Below are positions 51,605 to 62,057 of a stretch of DNA of 64,000 bases, one piece after another. The stretch's first letter is position 1. Every line of letters starts with the position of its first letter. Position numbers and translations under genes: made by a program. The notes under the pieces were generated by a model. That model did no database searches and was not told the DNA's origin. It worked only from the letters and a program-made list of their open reading frames with translations. The DNA is from Gordionus sp. m RMFG-2023 (Eukaryota > Nematomorpha > Gordioida > Chordodea > Parachordodidae), in assembly GCF_954871325.1 (NCBI RefSeq), contig NC_088779.1, positions 19,904,846 to 19,968,845 on the forward strand, given 5' to 3'.

Positions 51605-51984
51605 ACAACAGCAATTACAACAATTTCAAAAAGACGGAGATGATACAAACCCCTTATAATTTAAGGCCAAGAAATAAAATTAATTTTATTAATGATATTA
51701 TGGTTGACCTTCAAGTTAATAATTATGATTTTTCTTTTATGATAGATACTGGTTCTCCGGTGTCATCCTTGCCCATGAAAGAGTTTGAAAAGCTTGCGAA
51801 GGATGAAGATGTGGAGTTGAAGAGTTGTTCGAAGAAATTATTCTCGGATGAAGGGTCGCCTATCACAGTCATTGGTAAAGTTATTAATTGTAAGGTCAAA
51901 TTTCTAAATACGATGAAATATTTCGATTTTTATGTTTTGGAAGGGGAGGGACCACCTTTATGTGGTCTAGATTGGAACAAATAA
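51006..51984 (+). pseudogene. Gag/protease region of the LTR fossil
   Basis: A gag-like N-terminal part, then a low-complexity Asn-rich segment, then a retropepsin-like domain with DTGS and a downstream GLDWNK. Retropepsins process Gag and Pol. The region is broken. No polymerase follows. Confidence 0.7.
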
Positions 51985-52574
51985 TTTGATTTGATTAGAT
52001 TCAATTTTGATTTTAATACTAAAGAGATGTGAGATAGGGTTAATTTTTTAACTTTTAATAATCCGTTATCGCTTCGAATAGAAATCGGTTGATATAAAAA
52101 TAAATAAAAGATTTTTTTTAAATGACAATTACTTTGATTTACGACCTTAATTTTAAAAGAATAAAATTTTGAGAATTAACTTTACACAACTCCGTTTTTG
52201 TTAAAGTGAACATCGATCAATTATGGCGTGGGGGTATTGTCACTGAGAGGATCAGTAATGTCATTGGAAATTCAAATTTTCTAAGGTCAAAATTTTCATT
52301 TAGATCATAAAGTTTCTTTAATTAGAATTGTTGTCAATGATAATACGCTTTTCTTATATTTTTTTTTATAATCATCCTCAAATTTTATCATATATTTTCA
52401 TGATTGTTTTTTTTTGATTAAATAATTTTATTCATTATATTAATTTTATTCCAAATATAGTTAGTGATGATTGGTCACCGATCCTTTGTTAAGGGTAATT
52501 GCATAAAAAACTATCATGTACAACTATGGTGCCATTTCCCCATTAGCCATTTTCTTCATTATATGAATTTTATT

Positions 52575-52974
52575 GGTTAATGATGCTTACTACCTTAAGG
52601 TGCTACCTATCAAATTTGAATTTTGTTTATTTTTCATTTGGATAGGCACTACCAAATATATTTATAATATATATTTGAAAAAGCATGATTTTTGGAAAGC
52701 CTCTATGGTCTAGTAGGCAAGAGCTTCACTTACTGATCCCATGGTCGCAGGTTCGAATCCCTGAAATGGTTATGTTTTTCTTCTTAATCTAACTTGTGGT
52801 TCCATCCTTAGGGGATGATATATAGAAGGCCGGACTCGACCACGTGATTCCGTTATAATATATTAAATAATAAGGGTTTTATTACATTTTAATAAATTTT
52901 GGTCGGTATTTAGCAAATTAGGTTGGTATTTAGAATATTTCCATTCATTCACTTGGTAATAAGCATCATTAACC
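52575..52974 (+). mobile_element. TIR element with a tRNA-like core, copy 3
   Basis: GGTTAATGATGCTTACTACC and AAGCATCATTAACC form the inverted ends. AATTTTATT is duplicated exactly on both sides (52566-52574 and 52975-52983), 9 bp. On the plus strand at about 52700-52770 a tRNA-derived segment has a good A box (TGGTCTAGTAGG) and a perfect B box (GGTTCGAATCC). It is 400 bp, the same length as copy 1 (399 bp), and nested in the LTR fossil. Confidence 0.85.
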
Positions 52975-53383
52975 AATTTTATTCCAAATATATTATTGTT
53001 TATTGGACACCTATAGTGTTAATTGTACCTATTGATAGTGTAATCTATACCTTTGTTAAGGGTAATTACATAAAAAACTATCATGTACAACTATGGTGCC
53101 ATTTCCCCTTTATACATATATTTTCAAATCAAAATAATACATAATCCGTCCCCTCATTATTACCCTATGTTTTCCCACTTGACTAAACAATTTGTTTTTT
53201 TTTGTTTAAGGTCAAAGTTTGTTATAGTTCTTTTTGCATTATTGTTATTATTTTCTTCTTTAAAGTAAATCTAAATTTCCTCTCGCATGCCAAGCGAGCT
53301 TTTTATTCCCTATAAATTGTAGGTTCTTTCACTTTTTATTTCAATATTTTTTTTTATATATTTTTTTTTTTGGAAGTGGTGCA

Positions 53384-53694
53384 TGTTGCATAATATATTA
53401 TTTAATCGATATTACTTTTTACACTTACAAAAATATTCACTAAATAATATATTATTGTATTTTTATATATGAAGCCTTTAGCCACAATTGATTGATCATA
53501 AATATATTTACGATATATATATTTATCCAGATTTTGTGTAAAGAACATATAATTTTTACGTTAAAAAAATAAACGATTTTCTTTATATGATAAATAATTT
53601 TGTTCATTATGTTTTATTAAATAAAGAAACCAGACTATCAAATTCTTATTCTACTACTTATTCTTTTTAGCGCGATAATTCTTTATTTGCGTCA
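53384..53694 (+). repeat. 3' LTR
   Basis: Starts TGTTGCATAATATATT and ends TTTATTTGCGTCA, followed by the target duplication ATTAT. A T-rich and GGAAGTGGTGCA sequence lies just upstream. Confidence 0.9.
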
Positions 53695-53699
53695 ATTAT

Positions 53700-54055
53700 A
53701 AATTAACATATTTATAATATAATTATATTTTTACCCTTTTGTAACAAAAATTTTAAAAATGTTAAAAAATATCATGACAATTGTCACATTAAAATATTAT
53801 AAGACGATCATGCAAAATAACATAAAAATTTAATATAAATATTTATAAATTATTTAAACTAGTTCTTTTAATATACTAAAAAAAAAGATAATTTTACAAA
53901 AATGATAAAAATAAACTCATAAAAGATTTCAACTAAAAGATTAATAATTCACAAAAAAATTAATTAAAAAAGAAGATTTTAAATTCTTATCAATTCAAAT
54001 TTTGCTTAAAATTTTTGCATGATACCACAAATTAATTGTAACAAAAATAATATTA
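53700..54055 (-). repeat. Right-arm inverted segment D
   Basis: Inverse of 41750-42050; includes CATGACAATTGTCACATTAA and AATTAATTGTAACAAAAAT. It continues the right array on the far side of the LTR fossil, which confirms that the retrotransposon split an existing arm. Confidence 0.75.
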
Positions 54056-54059
54056 TACA

Positions 54060-54305
54060 CCTATTCGAAATATTCGTCCTCTAGTCGACTTAAGTTCACG
54101 ACTCAAGTGGAAAACTTATGTTCTCGACTCAAGTTGACATGAGTTCACGACTTGAGTCGACTTGAGTTCACGATATGAGTCGAATTGAGTTCACGATATG
54201 AGTCGATTTGAGTTCACGACTCGAGTTCTCGACTTCAGTGAGTCGACTAATTCGACTAACGACTCAGACTCTGAGTCAGAGTCGGGCGACTCGACTTTTT
54301 AACAA
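54060..54305. mobile_element. GAGTCGACTTGAG-word MITE
   Basis: About 245 bp of repeated words, GAGTTCACGA, GAGTCGACTTGAG and their inverses, closing with CAGACTCTGAGTCAGAGTCG and TTTTTAACAACACTAG. The TTTAACAAC terminus resembles the hAT ends at 13580 and 28271. No coding capacity and no clear TSD. Confidence 0.55.
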
Positions 54306-54309
54306 CACT

Positions 54310-54865
54310 AGATAAGGTTTGGCTGTCATCAGGATAAAATTTTTTGGGGACTTATCAAGCCTATTATGATATTCTAAAAGTTAAAAATATGATTGAATGT
54401 AATGTTATTAAGATTAAGGTTAATTAATTGTAAATTCATTAAAGGAGGGGATAAAAATAAAGTAAGAGTTATTTATAAGGATTGGAGATTATAAATAGGT
54501 TAGGATAAGAATATTTAAATATTTTATACTTGGTTATCTTCTTAATTATTGGTTATGAAAGAAAAATATGAGTATAAAAAGATTTTATTAATGTGTAATT
54601 GATAATATGTGATGAAAATTGGTAAGGTAATCTAAAAAATAAAGAAAGGATTAAGTGAAATAAAAAGCTTCATTCATACTTACAAATTTGAGAGAATATT
54701 TTTCTCTCAATCCATGTTAGGTATGTGTACACCATCAATTCCATTCATCTGTATGAATAAAATAAAATCAACAAATAAAAAAAATAAAAATAAATACGTA
54801 CCAATGACATGACGTAACGATGACGTAGTGAGGACATCGGAAAATTATAATAGAGATATCAAATG
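54310..54865 (-). repeat. Inverted arm B, right copy
   Basis: Inverse of 38745-39545: CTAACATGGATTGAG, GACGTAGTGAGGACATCGG and GGGACTTATCAAGCC are found here in reverse. Shorter than the left copy by internal deletion. Confidence 0.8.
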
Positions 54866-56084
54866 TAATTTTTAATAAAGTGAGTAATTTTAATTTATTT
54901 ATCTTAATAAAAGTAAATACAATTTTAAAACTATTGGTAAAATTAAATCATAAATTAAATAAAAAAAATTAAAGCACAATACAAACAGTGGAATATTATA
55001 TGTCGTAGATATATAGCATCTAATTTTATCAATTATCATATGACAATCAAGTAATTTTAACCAATATAGCGAATTATATATTTTATAAACTATAAAATAT
55101 TGATAAGGACATCAGAAAATATATTTTAAAGACATTTTTGTTGAATAATATGAAGATTAATTTTTAATCATTTTTTATTTAAAATAAATAGATAGCGTTA
55201 AATAATTGAATGCAAATTGTTGCTATATTTATTATCAAGAGCATTGATTATAAAAATTTGATAAAATATTTGCTGTAATATATTCTCTAACTGTCTAATA
55301 TGTCTGTAAAATTATAATTTTACCTAGTATTTTATAACGAATTCTCTATAATAGAGGAATATCAATTATGTCTACTTACTTTTTATAAATGAATTTCTTA
55401 TACTTGTTTAGAATAAATTATTACCATTCTTTTATATTAAATATACAAGTAATTTATTATATTTTATATAAACTAATAAAAATATATTTCATATTTGTTC
55501 AAAATATATTTCATATTTGTTCCAGGCTTATATTTTTTATTAATTTTCAATTAATAAATGATTATATTTATTTAATTAGGGTTATAAAATAATCTAAATA
55601 ATAAAAATCAATTAAGATTTAACTTGATGCTAAATTAATATTTAGACATTATGAGTGATATTGATATTCCATTTTTAACACAGAATTTGATTGCAAGCTG
55701 ACATAGGGAATATAATTTATATGTATTAATCTAATCTAATAAATAAAATTGCCATTTAATAAAAATTCAAATAGTCTTATTAATTTTTAAATGATAAAAT
55801 ATAATTTATTTGTATTACAATTAATATAATTTAATAATTAAAATAGCACTCATTTTATAAATATTTAGATATTCTAATTAATTTTTAAATAATAGAATTA
55901 AATCTATATATAATACTTAATAGAAATATAAAAGAAATCGTTCAGGGAGCTATCAAAAAATTTATTTTAGTTCAGAGGGATATTAGGGAGCCATTAAGAA
56001 AAAACTTTTTTTCGCTTGGGGGCTATTCTAATTTTTTAGAGGGCTATAGTACCTGCTCTTCCCCCCCCCCCAGTGACGCTACTG
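54866..56084 (-). mobile_element. X-related element, reverse orientation
   Basis: Ends at 56084 with the X terminus (CAGTGACGCTACTG) after the GGGGGCTATTCTAATTTTTTAG region. From 55379 to 56084 it matches X1 32060-31473. The distal part, 54866-55500, is instead inverted at 57960-57300. It is therefore a variant whose inner half differs from X1. Confidence 0.65.
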
Positions 56085-56104
56085 AGAATATTAAAGCTTA
56101 AATT

Positions 56105-56355
56105 AAGTATTTAATGATTGCTGTCACACCCAGAAAGTTGACCCAATAGGCCGACCCAGCAGGTCAACCCAACAAGCCAACCCAGCAGGCCTATCCATCA
56201 AGCCAACCCAGCAAGCCAACCCGGGTCGGCTCAACAGGCCTCATGGCTCGGGTTTAGTTGTTGTCAATTTTTCGACCCAGGATCAGGGTTAGGCCGATTT
56301 TTACGATTTCGACTCGAGTTCTTGGTCGAAAAAAACCAACCATTTAACAATACTA
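56105..56355. mobile_element. CCAACCCAGCAGG-word MITE
   Basis: About 250 bp. The first half repeats CCAACCCAGCAGGCC-like words about seven times; the second half has GGGTTAGGCCGATTTT and ends with CCATTTAACAATACTA. Its style matches the other word-repeat MITEs. It lies exactly at the boundary of an X fragment. Confidence 0.5.
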
Positions 56356-56359
56356 CTCG

Positions 56360-56798
56360 GCTAATTACAATAAAAAATTTGTTAATTTTCAATTAATAAA
56401 TGATTATATTTATTTAATTAGGGCTATATAATGATTTTAAAAAAGTCAATTTAGCTTCAACTGTTAATGCTAAATTAATATTTAGTGAGTGATATTGTTA
56501 TTCTATTTTTAATACAGAGTTTGATTGCAAGCTGATATGGTGAAAATATAATTAATATATATTAATTTAATCTAATAATTAAAATAATAGTATTTTAAAT
56601 TTAGATAGACTTATTAATAATTAAATAATAAAATTAAATCTATATATTACTTAATAGAATTATAAAAGAAATCATTCATGGGGCAATCAATAAAATTTAT
56701 TTTTAGTTCAAAGGGATATTAAGGAGCCATTAAAAAAATGGGGCTATAAAATTTTTCAGGAAGATCGAACCCCTGCGCCTCTCCTAGTGCAGCCACTG
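56360..56798 (-). mobile_element. Family X fragment, right part of X2
   Basis: Matches X1 from about 31928 to its terminus at 31473 in reverse, ending with CCTAGTGCAGCCACTG. It begins in X just where the 37627-38500 fragment stopped (missing about 15 bp), so the two are probably halves of one copy parted by about 17.9 kb. Confidence 0.65.
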
Positions 56799-57299
56799 AT
56801 TGATGTACACGTAACTTATGTAAACTAGTTTTTGTTTTAAAAAATGTATTAAAAATTTACACATAAATTTATATTAAAATCATGAAAAATATTCAAATAA
56901 AGAACAAATATATTAAATTTAAAATAAAATTAAAAAGAATGCTAGGTGAATGTTGGGGTAGGAATTTTTAAACCCTAAATAATTAGACCGAATTATTGTA
57001 ATAGCAATGTTTTGTTTAAGTTTATAAAAAGGAGTGATATGTGTTTTTTTCTTTATGGATTTCGAAACGGTTTGAAAGATTCAAAACGTCTTATTCAAAG
57101 AAACAATGATGGAGCTACGATGGGGATTGTGGTTATCATCCATAAGGTAATAATATTTTTGACATTTTAATGACTCATCAAGCGTCTACATGGGCGAGGG
57201 AGTGGGGTTTATATATCGCAAACAATCATAGACATTATTCTCCAATTAAAATTTCTGCTTTCCTTTTTAGTTTAATTTAAAAGGGTTAGTCATTCTCAA
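56799..57299. other. Unassigned 0.5 kb inside the composite element
   Basis: No gene recognised. 57040-57140 is open on the plus strand for about 40 codons (GFRNGLKDSKRLIQRNNDG), possibly a FLYWCH-like fragment, but no cysteine or histidine pattern supports it. Confidence 0.3.
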
Positions 57300-58309
57300 A
57301 ATACATTTTTATTAGTTTATATAAAATATAATAAGTTACTTGTATATACATTAATATAAAAGCATAGTAATAATTTATTCCAAACAAGTATAAGAAATTT
57401 ATTTATAAAAAGTAAGTAGAATATTGATATTCCTCTATTATATAGAATTAGTTACAAAATACTATATAAAATTCCACTTTTACAAACATATTTGACGTTA
57501 GAGAATATATTACAGTTAATATTTTAACAAATTTTACTAATTAATGCTCTTGATAATAAATATTGCAACAATTTGCATTCAAATATTTAACGCCATCTAT
57601 TTATTTTAAATAATGATATTAAAAATTAATCTTCATATTATTCATCCCACAATGTCTTTAAAAGATATTTTCTGATGTCCTTATCAATATTTTATAGTTT
57701 TCTGTAAAATATATAATGCGCTATATTGGTAAAAATTACTTGATTGTCATATGATAATTGATAAAATTAAATATACTGTATATCTACGACATATAATATT
57801 CCACTGTTTGTATTGTGCTTTAATATTTTTTTATTTAATTTATGATTTAAATTTATCAAAAGTTTTATAATTATATTTTACTTTTATGAAGATAAATAAA
57901 TTAAAATTACTCACCTTATAAAAAATTATATTTGATATATTATATTATTTAATAATTTTATGGATCTATTATTAATAATTATAATACATTTCACTTTTGT
58001 CTTAAGACTTATCTTTGCCTTATATTCCATTTCTTAAAAAACATTTTTGGTTCACTTATTTTATATGCTTTTTTCCAAAAATGTATAAATTATGTTGAAT
58101 AGTTTTATAAAAAAATATCAACTTTTACATTCTTTATTTCAAATTATTGTTTAAGATATATGCATACATTTTTGGGGGTCAGGAAGTGGGAGGAGGACTA
58201 AGGGGGATATTTTTTATTAGCTTAAAATGATATTCACAAAAAGTGATAAATTTCTGAAGGGGAGTGGAGAAATTTCCCCTTGCCCCCCCCCCCATTGGCT
58301 ACGCCTATG
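57300..58309 (-). repeat. Right outer arm of the composite element
   Basis: 57300-57960 is the inverse of 54840-55500. 57960-58056 inverts segment C of the left arm. 58070-58309 inverts the left terminus at 38501-38740, ending in CCATTGGCTACGCCTATG after a poly-C run. Here C and the terminus are contiguous, while on the left they are 2.6 kb apart, so the left arm has gained sequence. Confidence 0.7.
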
Positions 58310-58779
58310 TATACATGTGTCTCATCCTTCACCATTAATATAAATAGCAACTTGATTACTCTAGCAAAAACTAAGTAAATTTACATTTATAAAAACCTCA
58401 GCGATTATATATTCGTCAATTGTACCAACAGACAGTCGGTATTTTTTAAATTTAGCTTACAATAATTAAATTACAAGCATTTGAACCTAGGAAATTCTTA
58501 TTCCTTAAGCAATTTATCTTAAAATTAATTTTGGTTTTTATTATGTAATCAAATACTTTTATTAGTCATACAATCTATACTTTAAACATCAATTTTTAAA
58601 ATTATGTATAATTCTAAAATAATAATTTACACACAAATAATATATACTACATTATATTTCCCCAAAATTAGTTTAAATAATCAAGTTTTTTTGGTACCTC
58701 GGGATTTTGTGAAGAACATCGCACGATACTTAGTAGTTTTTTCACTCTACAAGTTTTGCTCCCTCTGTTTTATCAAGTT
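58310..58779. other. Intergenic or unassigned stretch
   Basis: About 470 bp, AT-rich. No gene recognised until the pol fossil begins. Confidence 0.35.
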
Positions 58780-59128
58780 GCGATGACACCACTCGTTCCA
58801 GCAACTGATCAACATGTTTCCTAATAGTTCTATCTCAGAATTTTCAAGGATAATTTAAACTTTTTGAGTAAATTCCGCCAGCTTAACATTCTTTTGATCA
58901 TTCCTTTCCACCAGCTTGACATTCTTTTGTTCTGCCACTAGGTAAATATGTAATATTATTGCACCAAAACCCATAGCTGAAGCGTCTATTTCAAGTACAA
59001 TCGACAAATCAGGCGAATAAGCTATTAACGTCTTACCAGTTGATAAAAACGCTTTAATTATTTTTCAAAGTAGTTTGCTCTACTGATATCCATGCCCACT
59101 CTTTAATCGATGTAAAGGAGCAGACACT

Positions 59129-61617
59129 CAGGGGCGTCGCTAGCCTTTACAATCTCAGGGGGCTCAACTAAAAAAAATTTATGGAGGGCTTCGCCCCCAT
59201 ATTCCCTAATTTGCGGGCCTTCGGCCCGCTTTAGCCCGGCCTTCGGCCGGGTTATATATTAATATATTTTTAAAAATTACTAAACTCTTGAAAGATTATT
59301 TTTATTTTCATATTTTGTTTTTTTTATATTATACGTACAAAATAAACTAGAATATAAATAATTAAGACTAGAATATTGATCATTAAGACTAGAATATGAA
59401 TATCATTAAGACTAGAATATAAATAATTAAGACTAGAATATAAATAATTAAAACTAGAATATAAATAATTAAAACTAGAATATTAATAATTAAAACAATA
59501 CATTTCTATATATTTTTCAATACAAAATCGATTTACTACAGTATAAAGTATTTTAAATTGCTGATATAAAAATTTCGCGTCTAAAGAATTACAAGTGATA
59601 AAACCGATTAATTAATTCATACATATGCCTCAATTGTTAATGTTTTTAAAAACCCTATAAGGCAATATAATTATAAGCAACTAACATTAACAAAAGGTCA
59701 TAAAACTAATATAACTCTCTCTTACCATTTTAGACAAAGTTTTATAGAATGGACTAATAAGGAAAATTTTATAGGCCTAACCAAATCAACAATTCTTGAA
59801 GAAGAGAATATAAACGACCAATCCAAATCATAAAACTATATGGTGGTTAGAGCTTCCTCTTAGATGACATGATGGAAGCTAGATAAGTAATCGAGAAAAT
59901 TATTGTGAGATATTAAATTTCTAAAAGGTTATCTTCCATTTTTAATCCTATATAAACTACTGGACAGTTGATCATTGTTGCTCATCTTAATTATGCAATC
60001 ATATGCTCTCAGCAGCTGTAGTAATAATCTTAAATTACATAGCCACACAAATAATAGATGCTGGTTAATTTGCAGTCATAGCCATGACATACACGATGTT
60101 AACTCATATCAAAATCTAGTATGTTAGAAAACACCTAAAATCTTGGAAGAAATTATGTTTGGAAGAAATTATGTTTGGAAGAAATTATGAAAATAACAAT
60201 CATGTCATTCACAATACTTTCTTCATTATTCAATGAATTTAAATAAGATTAATTTTAAAATGTATTTCTTTTCAGTGTATTTATTTTTGTAAATATAATA
60301 TATAAAAAGTAATATTCCATATTATAGTGTCCATTTTTCAAAAATATATATAAATAAGCAAACTATTCTAAATTTATTTAGCATTTTCATTAAAATATAG
60401 TTTATTATTAAGTTAGGATAAACAAATAAATATATAATTATCAAATTATGAAAGAATGATTGAGTAAACAATTATCCAATATTATCTTTATTAATGTAAA
60501 AAGAATAATAGTGTATGATTTTTTAAGATATTGACTATTTATATAGAAAATATTTACTATGTTTTATTTAGCTAATATTTTGACATCACTTTATGTGATT
60601 ATAATAGAAAAATTTTAAAAAAATTTTCCATTTGAAAATATATTGTATAGCAATTTTTGCTTAACTTGAAAACTAAAGAAATCAATATTGTTTAATACTC
60701 TGGTGAAAAATGACTTAAATAGAAATTCTAAAGAAATTAGGCAAATTTGGGAGTAAATAGGAAAAACATATAACTTCAATTATGATCAAGTGAAAAAGAA
60801 ACATTCCATTAAAAAAGATAATTAACTAATAAATTTTTATTTTTTAAAACTTAAATGTCCAAAGTGTTTTGTTATTAATTTGTGAAAATTTTAAGGATTT
60901 TTTCAAAACATTTTGGACACAGACTTATATATAAATTTATTTTCCTATTTTCTTTCTTATAACATTTTGTTTTCAATATTTATATCTTTTAAAACTACAA
61001 TTAATCGTCTTTCAACTAAATCAAAGTTTGAATTTAAAAAACTGTATAAAATATACTTTGTTCATCACCAACTTTATTATTGAATCCTCTTCTTTGGTCC
61101 TCAAGATTATTGCTACTTTTATCTTTAGTTTTTTTCATAAAGTCTTTAATGCTAAAATTTTTAAATCGCAAAGTCATTTTATTTAAATAGTGATTTTAAA
61201 CTTTAATAAATCTTTATATTTATTTAATTAGGGTTATATAATAATTTAATTAATAAAAATCAATTAAACTTCAACTGTTAATGCTAAATTGATATTTAAA
61301 CATTATGCATGGTATTGATATTTTATTTTTAACAAAGAATTTGATTGCAAGCTGACATAGTGAAAATATAATTTATATGTATTAATCTAATCTAATAAAA
61401 TTTAGATAGTCTTATTAATTTTTAAATAATAAAATTAAATCTATATATTACTTAATAGAATTATAATAAACAGGGGACAATCAAAAAAAGTTCTTTTTAG
61501 TTTAAGAGGATATTAAGGAACCATTAAAAAAAAAATTTTTTTTTGCTTCAGGGGGCTATTCAAATTTTTCAGGGGACTTAAGCCCCTGCACGCCCCCCCC
61601 CCCTAGTGACGCCACTG
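59129..61617 (-). mobile_element. Family X element, reverse orientation (X3)
   Basis: Ends CAGGGGCGTCGCTAGCC and CTAGTGACGCCACTG. Flanks CAGACACT (59121-59128) and CAGCCCCT (61618-61625) match at 6 of 8 bases. The insertion splits a pol fossil, which confirms the boundaries. It is 2489 bp, about 0.7 kb longer than X1, the extra part lying around 60200-61200. It retains the X-family peptides SHTNNRCWLI and WTNKENFIGLTKSTI. A 49-codon frame at 61176-61027 on the minus strand (MTLRFKNFSIKDFMKKTKDK) lies in the extra part. Hairpins GCGGGCCTTCGGCCCGC and CCCGGCCTTCGGCCGGG lie near its left end. Confidence 0.75.
59346..59496. repeat. Minisatellite of about 20 bp
   Basis: About eight copies of a 17-22-bp unit, ACTAGAATATAAATAATTAA with variants, inside X3. 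X1 has no such array at the matching place. Confidence 0.85.
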
Positions 61618-61740
61618 CAGCCCCTCCATAAAGATTTTTAATAAATCTTACACAATAATTAAAAAAGCTGAGAAAAACTCTAAGCTGATGCACATTTGTA
61701 AGCATCGGAGCTTCTTGATTAGCTTTAAATTTTTCTTAAT

Positions 61741-62057
61741 ATCTTTTAGTTTTTCACAAATTATATATTTAATAAATACAAATTATTATAAACCATAACA
61801 TTAATAATGAACAATTAATTAAAAAAAATATATAATATTTTGCTAATTTTAGTATTGCTTTTAAAATTTTTAAGAATATAACATTATAAAAAAAATTAGT
61901 TTTTAACGTTTTTTAAAAAAACAATTTATGCCAAATTTATAATAGACAATTTGCCTAACATTTTTTCCCGATTAAAAGATGTGTTAATTTTTACTATTTC
62001 GTGAGTTTTATTTTACTATAAATAAATGGGCAATGTTTTATAAAATTTACGATTAAT
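61741..62057 (+). promoter_or_regulatory. Upstream region of SMEK, no motif assigned
   Basis: About 317 bp between the pol fossil and the SMEK start codon. It must hold the 5' UTR and at least part of the promoter. I see no convincing TATA or initiator in such AT-rich sequence. Confidence 0.3.

Larger units (their letters stand above)
50688..53694 (+). mobile_element. Fossil LTR retrotransposon, Gypsy/Ty3-like, internally deleted
   Basis: Flanked by the 5-bp duplication ATTAT (50683-50687 and 53695-53699). LTRs of about 319 and 311 bp begin TG and end CA. The body has a gag-like region and a region with an aspartic-protease signature (MIDTGSPVS) after an Asn-rich, CAA/CAG-repeat stretch at 51555-51620. 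Reverse transcriptase, RNase H and integrase were not found, so it is non-autonomous and broken. A tRNA-like TIR element is nested at 52575-52974. The LTRs look closely similar by eye, which suggests moderate age. It sits inside the right arm of the composite element. Confidence 0.9.
38501..58309. mobile_element. 19.8-kb composite inverted element with tandem-array arms
   Basis: The outer ends are inverted: CATAGGCATAGCCAGGGGG at 38501 and the inverse of CCATTGGCTACGCCTATG ending at 58309, alike for about 240 bp. Further in, four more segments occur in opposite orientation on both sides: 38745-39545 with 54865-54310; 41377-41480 with 58056-57960; 41750-42050 with 54055-53700; and the arrays 42050-44110 with 50670-49262. 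The core holds a decayed MULE transposase. Segment order differs between arms, so the structure was built or rearranged in steps. No target duplication was found at the outermost ends. Later insertions include a Helitron, two hATs or MITEs, an LTR retrotransposon and X fragments. Confidence 0.6.
58780..61740 (-). pseudogene. Gypsy-type pol fossil split by an X element
   Basis: Minus-strand pieces at 61740-61618 and 59128-58780 resemble the reverse transcriptase to RNase H region of Ty3/Gypsy elements (for example TNVHQLRVFL and SIVLEIDASAMGFG). An X element (59129-61617) lies between them. The fossil is fragmentary, broken and old, without recognisable LTRs in this window. Confidence 0.7.

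Noticed and set aside
51439-51648. Minus-strand frame of 69 codons rich in Val and Ala
   Set aside because: It is the complement of the CAA/CAG repeat inside the LTR fossil.
52700-52770. Functional tRNA gene
   Set aside because: A and B boxes are present but the acceptor strands and anticodon arm do not pair well, and the segment is inside a repeated TIR element.
38501-58309. Polinton/Maverick interpretation of the 20-kb inverted element
   Set aside because: Size and TIRs would fit, but I see no DNA polymerase B, integrase, ATPase or capsid-like frame; the only core protein is a MULE remnant.
59190-59255. G/C-rich hairpins as rho-independent terminators
   Set aside because: The window is eukaryotic and the hairpins lie inside a transposon copy near its end.
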